Source of the DNA: Solobacterium sp.
Lineage (GTDB): Bacteria; Bacillota_I; Bacilli_A; Erysipelotrichales; Erysipelotrichaceae
Assembly: GCA_016284975.1 (NCBI GenBank)
Contig: JAEEPV010000073.1
Location: 1 to 11,255 of the forward strand
Length of the DNA: 11,255 bases
Direction of reading: 5' to 3'
Position numbers and translations under genes: made by a program. Of this stretch, positions 7,026 through 11,255 are shown one piece after another (position 1 is the stretch's first letter; every line of letters begins with the position of its first letter). A model generated the notes under the pieces. It did not search any database. It was not told the origin of the DNA and worked only from the letters and a program-made list of their open reading frames with translations.

Positions 7026-8453
7026 ATGAAAACAGAAAATCTCAGAAGAGAGAGCTGTCTGCAAAGGGATAGTACGGAATATGAAGAGTATGCGGAAGTG
7101 TCGAGCATCTACCTGCCGGAGGACATGGAACAGGAGCACAAACTTCAGGCCGATAGTCTGATGGAAGCAGTCGTATCCGTAAAGAATATGGAAACGGCGA
7201 TGCGCAGAGTAAGGCAGAACAACGGAGCACCAGGAATAGACGGGAAGACCGTCGCTGAAACGATTGAATGGATGAAGGTTCATTTCGCCGAGGTCCAGGC
7301 AGAATTAATGGGTGGATATTACCATCCGACAGCCGTAAGACGCAGGGAAATACCGAAACCGGATGGAGGAGTGCGAAAGCTTGGCATTCCTACGGCAGAG
7401 GACAGAATCGTACAGCAGGCAATCGGACAGATACTGGTGCCGCTTTATGAACCGCAGTTTTCGGACAATAGCTATGGCTATCGACCGGGAAGAAGCGGAC
7501 AACAGGCAATCACGAAGGTAAAGGATTACGCAGAGCAGGGATACGAATGGGCAATCGTTCTGGATCTATCCAAGTATTTCGACACTCTGAATCATGACCG
7601 GCTTATCCGGGAATTGAGGAGAACAATCAAGGATGAGATGATAATGAAAGTAATCAAGAAGTTTCTAAAAGCCGGAGTGATGGAGAACGGTGTAGTGACA
7701 GAGACAACAGAAGGATCGCCACAGGGCGGCCCACTCAGTCCACTGTTATCGGGAATCTATCTGAATGAATTCGATTGGGAGTATCAGAGAAGAGGAGTCC
7801 CGGAAATCCGCTATGCGGATGACATCGTTCTACTTGCCAAGAGCAGACGTGCGGCGGAGCGAATACTTGAAGGAGCGATACAGTTCCTCGAAGGGAGGCT
7901 GAAACTTAAGGTCAACCGGGAAAAGAGTAAAATCGTCAGTCTCGCCCGCAACTACGGGGAGTTCAAATTTCTTGGGTTCAGCATGGGCAAAAGAAGGAAT
8001 GCATTCCATATCTATGCGCATGCAAAGTCTAAGAAGAAGTTCAAGGACAAACTCAGAAAGATTACATCCCGTAAACGCAGTGGCAAATTCAAAGACATCT
8101 GCAGTGAACTCAGGCGGGTTGTCATTGGATGGATGAATTATTATGCGATTGCGGAGATGAAGATGTGGGTGAATGAAATCAACGCATGGTTGCGCAGAAG
8201 GATAAGGATGTTGTTTTGGAAACGCTGGAAGAAACCAAAAACCAGACTACGTAAGCTGATACATCTTGGAACTCCTCGCAAATATGCGTACCAAGCAGCT
8301 AACACTCGCAGGGGTTATTGGTTTGTCTCCCGAACGGGAGCGATTACTCGAGCGCTGTCAAACGAAAAACTCGTAAGCTGGGGCTACATAGATGTAGCTG
8401 TTACTTACGAGTCCAAACATTCAAAACCTGTTCAACTGTCGTTTGTGTTCTAA
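7026..8453 (+). CDS. ltrA: group II intron reverse transcriptase/maturase
   Basis: The 475-residue protein carries out intron splicing and target-primed reverse transcription. RT motifs appear in order: IPKPDGGVRKLGIPTAEDR, NSYGYRPGRSGQQA, VLDLSKYFDTLNHD, EGSPQGGPLSPLLS, and the catalytic YADD at residues 263-266. The maturase domain X follows (VIGWMNYYAIAEMKMWV, then WLRRRIRMLFWKRWKKP and ANTRRGYWFVSRTG). The C-terminus ends about 20 residues later without the Cys/His pattern of an HNH endonuclease. That is usual for class C and D maturases, which rely on single-stranded DNA or replication forks for priming. A good AAAGGAG lies 7 nt before the ATG. The frame is intact with no missing catalytic residue, so the intron may be active. 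Confidence 0.95.
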   Translation: MKTENLRRESCLQRDSTEYEEYAEVSSIYLPEDMEQEHKLQADSLMEAVVSVKNMETAMRRVRQNNGAPGIDGKTVAETIEWMKVHFAEVQAELMGGYYHPTAVRRREIPKPDGGVRKLGIPTAEDRIVQQAIGQILVPLYEPQFSDNSYGYRPGRSGQQAITKVKDYAEQGYEWAIVLDLSKYFDTLNHDRLIRELRRTIKDEMIMKVIKKFLKAGVMENGVVTETTEGSPQGGPLSPLLSGIYLNEFDWEYQRRGVPEIRYADDIVLLAKSRRAAERILEGAIQFLEGRLKLKVNREKSKIVSLARNYGEFKFLGFSMGKRRNAFHIYAHAKSKKKFKDKLRKITSRKRSGKFKDICSELRRVVIGWMNYYAIAEMKMWVNEINAWLRRRIRMLFWKRWKKPKTRLRKLIHLGTPRKYAYQAANTRRGYWFVSRTGAITRALSNEKLVSWGYIDVAVTYESKHSKPVQLSFVF

Positions 8454-8461
8454 GTTTCGGA

Positions 8462-8528
8462 AGCGCCGGATACGGGTCCGTAAGTCCGGTGCTGTGAGAG
8501 GACGGGAGCTAATCACTCCCTCCTACTC
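8462..8528 (+). ncRNA. group II intron domains V and VI
   Basis: Domain V: AGCGCCGGA (8462-8470) pairs with TCCGGTGCT (8485-8493) with one G-U. TACG/CGTA forms the upper stem with tetraloop GGTC (8475-8478), and A8483-G8484 form the two-base bulge, giving a 32-nt catalytic hairpin. Domain VI (8496-8528): GAG/CTC lower stem, bulged A8525, AGGA/TCCT, then GGGAG/CTCCC. A8525 lies 7 nt from the 3' end, the expected place for the branch-point adenosine. The pairings were worked out by hand, and the fold agrees with the family layout. Confidence 0.85.
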
Positions 8529-8532
8529 GATT

Positions 8533-8598
8533 CCTTCCTTGTGGGCGTATTCCGTGACAGTGATCGGCAGGCGGCAGTATGGTAGAGAATAAGGAAGG
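8533..8598 (+). promoter_or_regulatory. possible hairpin masking the ribosome binding site of the next gene
   Basis: CCTTCCTT (8533-8540), starting two bases after the intron 3' end, is the exact reverse complement of AAGGAAGG (8591-8598), the ribosome binding site of the gene at 8605. One G-U and one further pair extend it to 10 bp with a loop of about 46 nt. Such a fold would hide the translation start. Whether it forms or matters is inference. Confidence 0.4.
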
Positions 8599-8604
8599 TT
8601 TCAT

Positions 8605-9276
8605 ATGGATCGTAAGACAAAACTTCTCTCTCTGTTCCTGAAAACGCTGGTGGTGGTTTGCGCCCTCTGGGGAACGGCACTGAGCGCCGGAGCCGGAAGG
8701 CATTCCTTCATGGGAGGTCCCCGCGTCTTTATGTTTTTTACCATTCAGTCGAATCTTGCAATGGCTGCGGTATGCGCCTACGGTGCCTGGGCAATCCTGA
8801 AGAACCGCACCATGGGAAACCTCTGGTATCTCATTCAGCTGGTGGCGACCGTATCCATCACCCTGACCGGCGTCGTGTTCTGCTTCGTATTGGCGCCGAC
8901 CCTTGGCTCTTTTGCCTGGACGATGCCGAATGTTCTGACCCATGTGGTGGTGCCCCTTGCGGCAATTGCGGATTTCTTCCTGACCGGCGTTTACGGAAAC
9001 GTTCCGAAAAAACAGGTCCTCTGGGTTACCGTTCCCCCGCTGGCCTATGCAGTATATGCCGGCATCGGTTACCTGCTGAAATGGGAGTTTCTTGATGGAA
9101 TTCACTATCCGTATTTTTTTCTGAACTGGGGAAGTCCGGCCGGTGCCTTCGGCTTTTCCCGGGAACTTCCCTTCATGGGATGCGTCTGGTGGATTCTTGC
9201 CCTGCTGCTCTTTCTGATCGGCATCGGCTGCCTGTATCTGAAGATCCTGGACTTTCTTCGGAAAGAAGAATTCTGA
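8605..9276 (+). CDS. Pr6Pr / FAR-17a/AIG1-like six-helix membrane protein
   Basis: The 223-residue integral membrane protein has about six hydrophobic helices: roughly 10-30, 42-64, 74-97, 108-128, 137-157 and 190-214. The motifs FFTIQSNLA (45-53), THVVVPLAAIADF (112-124) and YPYFFLNW (168-175) are those of the bacterial Pr6Pr family, related to eukaryotic AIG1/ADTRP. Those eukaryotic proteins hydrolyse branched fatty-acid esters with a membrane Thr and His. T46 and H113 here lie in matching contexts (FFT followed by helix; H-x-x-V-x-P), so a lipid hydrolase role is possible but unproven. The ATG has AAGGAAGG 6 nt upstream. The gene follows the intron directly and has no promoter of its own that I can see. 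Its sampled GC content is higher than that of the peptidase gene left of the intron. Confidence 0.8.
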   Translation: MDRKTKLLSLFLKTLVVVCALWGTALSAGAGRHSFMGGPRVFMFFTIQSNLAMAAVCAYGAWAILKNRTMGNLWYLIQLVATVSITLTGVVFCFVLAPTLGSFAWTMPNVLTHVVVPLAAIADFFLTGVYGNVPKKQVLWVTVPPLAYAVYAGIGYLLKWEFLDGIHYPYFFLNWGSPAGAFGFSRELPFMGCVWWILALLLFLIGIGCLYLKILDFLRKEEF

Positions 9277-9325
9277 GATTGTTAAGAACTGCTTGTCCGA
9301 AGCGGTAATGGCACGTATTGAGACC

Positions 9326-9354
9326 TTGAACGGTTTGGGCTTTACGCGGATACT
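9326..9354 (+). promoter_or_regulatory. weak promoter candidate before the second flavoprotein gene
   Basis: TTGAAC (9326-9331) and GATACT (9349-9354) are 17 nt apart and lie about 50 nt before the ATG at 9402; both match consensus at four of six positions. The 125-nt gap otherwise shows no terminator or gene. Confidence 0.25.
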
Positions 9355-9401
9355 GGCAGGTTTTCTGTGATACGCTTTACGAAAAGAAAGAAGGAGTCAT
9401 T

Positions 9402-10031
9402 ATGGCAAAGGTATTGTTGCTTAACGGGAGTCCTCACCCCGCCGGCTGCACCGCAGAGGCGCTTGCAGAAATGGTCAGAACCTTTACGGAAGAAGGAATC
9501 GAAACAGAAGTAATTCAGGTTGGAGGAAAGGAAATACGCGGCTGTATTGCCTGCGGGCGGTGTGAAACGACTGGGAAATGCGTCTTTGACGATCTTGTTA
9601 ACGAGACTGCAGTGAAGTTCAAAGAGGCAGACGGCCTTGTGATCGGAAGCCCGGTCTATTATGGATCGCCGAACGGAACGCTGCTGGCATTTCTGGACCG
9701 GCTGTTCTACAGCTCGGACAGTTCCTGGAAACATATGAAGGTTGGGGCTGCTGTCGTCAGCTGCCGTCGAGGCGGAAACACGGCAAGCTTCGATGTATTA
9801 AACAAGTACTTTACAATCAGCGGGATGCCGGTGGCTTCCTCCACGTACTGGAACCAGGTGCACGGGTTTACCGCAGATGATGTGAAAAAGGATCTCGAAG
9901 GTTTGCAGACGATGCGCAATCTTGCCCGAAACATGGCGTTCATGATCCGCGCGTTTGCAGACGCAAAAGAAAAATACGATCTGCCAAAGGTGGAGAAAGA
10001 CTTTTTTACCAGCTTTCCGGACGGAAAGTGA
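9402..10031 (+). CDS. iron-sulfur flavoprotein (Isf-like), paralogue of the gene at 1748
   Basis: This 209-residue flavoprotein has the same layout as the protein encoded at 1748-2368. NGSPHPAGCT is the FMN phosphate loop, GCIACGRCETTGKC carries cysteines 48, 51, 54 and 60 (CX2CX2CX5C), and PVYYGSP follows. Shared stretches SCRRGG, ASF, LNKYF, YWNQ, HG and EGLQTMR show that the two are paralogues. It should carry FMN and a [4Fe-4S] cluster and act as a cytosolic electron carrier or reductase. Unlike the first copy it has no radical SAM partner; the upstream neighbour is the Pr6Pr membrane protein 125 nt away. AAGGAG lies 5 nt before the ATG. The C-terminus differs from the first copy (DFFTSFPDGK). 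A terminator follows about 95 nt after the stop. Confidence 0.88.
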   Translation: MAKVLLLNGSPHPAGCTAEALAEMVRTFTEEGIETEVIQVGGKEIRGCIACGRCETTGKCVFDDLVNETAVKFKEADGLVIGSPVYYGSPNGTLLAFLDRLFYSSDSSWKHMKVGAAVVSCRRGGNTASFDVLNKYFTISGMPVASSTYWNQVHGFTADDVKKDLEGLQTMRNLARNMAFMIRAFADAKEKYDLPKVEKDFFTSFPDGK

Positions 10032-10053
10032 TACAAAGAGGAACCGGCATCCG

Positions 10054-10095
10054 GATCACTCGGATGATTCAATAAATCGTCTGAGAAATCTGAGG
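10054..10095 (+). repeat. 42-nt repeat unit, copy 2 (IS-end-like relic)
   Basis: This is the ungapped match (34 of 42) to the minus strand of 202-243, the segment just upstream of tnpB. The core GATGATTCAATAAAT is exact, and the palindrome of copy 1 is degraded here. No tnpB sequence follows, so it is either a solo remnant of that insertion sequence or a dispersed intergenic repeat. It lies between the second flavoprotein stop and its terminator. Confidence 0.65.
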
Positions 10096-10126
10096 AATCC
10101 GGATTTTCTCCTCCCGGCTAATAAAG

Positions 10127-10164
10127 AAAATGGCACTTCCAGAGTAGAGAAGTGTCATTTTTTT
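10127..10164. terminator. intrinsic terminator after the second flavoprotein gene
   Basis: AAAATGGCACTTC (10127-10139) pairs with GAAGTGTCATTTT (10149-10161) with one G-U and a 9-nt loop, followed by further T residues to 10164. In the other direction it could also end the convergent minus-strand gene. A decayed intron tail lies 7 nt downstream, matching the terminator-adjacent placement of the intact intron. Confidence 0.85.
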
Positions 10165-10171
10165 GGAATCA

Positions 10172-10214
10172 GTGCTGCAAGAGGACAGGAGCTGATCACT
10201 TCCTCCTGCCCGAT
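10172..10214 (+). pseudogene. decayed 3' tail of a group II intron
   Basis: The 43 nt match intron positions 8489-8531 at 36 positions without gaps; all seven differences are transitions. The match covers the last strand of domain V and all of domain VI and stops at CGAT, the intron's 3' end. The branch-point A is G here (10208), and two lower-stem pairs and one upper-stem pair of domain VI are lost. It cannot splice. It lies in the same orientation behind a terminator, so it is most likely the remains of an independent, 5'-truncated or later deleted insertion. Confidence 0.8.
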
Positions 10215-10261
10215 CGGGGGTTTCGAAATGCGGAACACGTACTTCGGTTCAGCAGACTGGC

Positions 10262-11255
10262 TTATGCCTTGTGCAAGACGCGGATATTTGTGATCGCACA
10301 CTGGTCACCGGTAAGGGCAAGGGATATATCTTTGACCTCGTCAAAGATGGTTGTGACACTTTTGACCGCAACACCCAGGTTTTCGGTTTCCATGGTGATG
10401 ACGTTCTGATCCCGTCTGATCGTTACGACACAGTCCAGACCTTTTTTGTTTTCCTCTTTCCAGACATCCCATCCCGCAAAATCCGGTCCATGGTTAATGT
10501 CTACTTTGTTTTCGACATGGCCATCCGATTCCCAGTTCTCACCGTCAAGCCGCAGGAGGATGTACTCCCGGAAGTTACTGCCGTTGACCTGACCGTCATC
10601 GGAGGAGAATACGCTGAGGAACGGGCAGTGCCATACCATACGGGCAGTAGGCAGGCTCATGGTATGGAAGGAGAGGGTCAGGTTATCCGTAATCGGAATG
10701 CCTTCGCTGGCCTTTGTGCGCCAGCCATCCACTTCAATATTCGGAATATCTCCGACCGGACAGCCTCTGATAAAGCTGATTTCTTCAGCAATCCGCGGGA
10801 TGCAGTCAGAAGCAGCCTCTGTTGTACTGATCTCTGTCTGAATCTTATGGATAGTGCAGTGTTCCCCGCTGAGAGCGATATAGGTAAAGCGCGAAGCATC
10901 CGGCAATGCCAGAATGACCTGCATGACGCGTTTTTCACTGGTCAGAGTAATCAGAACGTGATCCAGGTTGCGTACGGCCTCGATCCGGTACTGCTCGCCG
11001 TATACCGGTTTGCCGGTATCGGAGGAATCCAGATTCGGTCTGTCCTTTGGAAAACGGACCTCGCTTTTGCGTACATTCTGTTCGATGACGGTACCGTCAG
11101 GACGGATCTGTGCATATTCAAAGTAAAGCAGGTTTTTGTTGTTTTCTTCACCGGGGTGCACCTGCCCGTCCAGAGAGTCAAATATGATCAGGGAAGGCAT
11201 GCATTCTTCCGCAGCGAGATCATCATCCGGCAGACAGCAGAAATTGATTGTGGCA
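10262..11255 (-). CDS. uncharacterised protein with two tandem beta-rich modules, partial
   Basis: I do not recognise this protein family. The frame is open from the right edge to the stop at 10262-10264. The first Met inside (11200-11198) gives 312 residues, but at least 18 further codons upstream are open, so the real start probably lies outside the window. Counting from that Met, two modules repeat. Module 1 (about 2-123) starts PSLIIFDSLDGQV and ends IALSGEHCTIHKI; module 2 (about 193-307) starts PFLSVFSSDDGQV and ends LALTGDQCAITNI. Each is rich in short alternating hydrophobic stretches that suggest beta-sandwich strands, possibly a binding domain. The linker (124-190) is helical then polar. 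No signal peptide, membrane helix or catalytic motif is visible in this part. It converges on the second flavoprotein gene across the shared terminator region. Confidence 0.75.
   Translation of the reverse strand, partial: ATINFCCLPDDDLAAEECMPSLIIFDSLDGQVHPGEENNKNLLYFEYAQIRPDGTVIEQNVRKSEVRFPKDRPNLDSSDTGKPVYGEQYRIEAVRNLDHVLITLTSEKRVMQVILALPDASRFTYIALSGEHCTIHKIQTEISTTEAASDCIPRIAEEISFIRGCPVGDIPNIEVDGWRTKASEGIPITDNLTLSFHTMSLPTARMVWHCPFLSVFSSDDGQVNGSNFREYILLRLDGENWESDGHVENKVDINHGPDFAGWDVWKEENKKGLDCVVTIRRDQNVITMETENLGVAVKSVTTIFDEVKDISLALTGDQCAITNIRVLHKA

Larger units (their letters stand above)
6557..8531 (+). mobile_element. group II intron, class C-like, with encoded maturase
   Basis: A retroelement of about 1975 nt runs from GTGTACCCGG at 6557 (GTGY-type 5' end) to CGAT at 8531. 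The non-coding 5' part (6557-7025) has recognisable group II domain I text such as GGCAAGGGTGTCCATCG and GTGGAATCTGAAG. The ORF sits in domain IV, and domains V and VI fold at 8462-8528. The 3' end is supported by a second, decayed copy at 10172-10214, because similarity stops at exactly CGAT in both places. Insertion in sense orientation just behind a terminator stem fits class C introns. The 5' boundary is inferred from the motif and the terminator and could shift by a few bases. It carries no gene other than its own maturase. The exon-binding (EBS/IBS) pairings were not resolved. Confidence 0.88.

Noticed and set aside
9308..9370. 20-residue ORF before the second flavoprotein gene
   Set aside because: No clear ribosome binding site and no homology that I recognise.
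10049..10104. ATCCGGAT occurring twice, flanking the 42-nt repeat
   Set aside because: The 8-mer is itself a palindrome and short; without an empty site it cannot be called a target duplication.

Overview
The window looks like chromosomal DNA from a Bacillota bacterium, most likely an anaerobic gut Clostridia or Erysipelotrichia relative. This rests on AGGAG-type ribosome binding sites, lipoprotein and peptidase families typical of that group, a TnpB-type insertion sequence and a terminator-seeking group II intron. No rRNA, tRNA or CRISPR array was seen, and no species is claimed.

Left part (1-1620, minus strand): the 5' end of an IS200/IS605-type tnpB gene runs off the left edge. It is preceded by a 42-nt repeat unit holding a perfect palindrome and by a strong hairpin that may be an IS end. 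A bidirectional-looking terminator then separates it from a membrane-bound GGDEF diguanylate cyclase that lacks the inhibitory I-site. Centre-left (1660-6390, plus strand): an iron-sulfur flavoprotein of the Isf/WrbA-like group sits 3 nt upstream of a TIGR01212 radical SAM protein. A secreted lipoprotein and a cytosolic M3-family oligopeptidase follow.

Centre (6518-8531): a group II intron with its reverse transcriptase/maturase is inserted directly behind a 12-bp terminator hairpin. Domains V and VI can be folded by hand and place the branch-point A at 8525 and the 3' end at 8531. Right part (8532-11255): a six-helix Pr6Pr/AIG1-like membrane protein, a second Isf-like flavoprotein clearly paralogous to the first, and a convergent minus-strand gene of unknown function built from two copies of a beta-rich module. 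That gene runs off the right edge.

The intergenic space 10032-10261 holds three things in a row: a second copy of the 42-nt repeat found upstream of tnpB, a terminator, and a 43-nt decayed 3' tail of a group II intron. The tail has lost its branch-point A. The same two types of mobile DNA have therefore each left an intact or partly visible element and a relic within 11 kb. The genes form no single obvious pathway; the best functional link is the coupled flavoprotein-radical SAM pair. GC content is higher in sampled stretches to the right of the intron than in the peptidase on its left.
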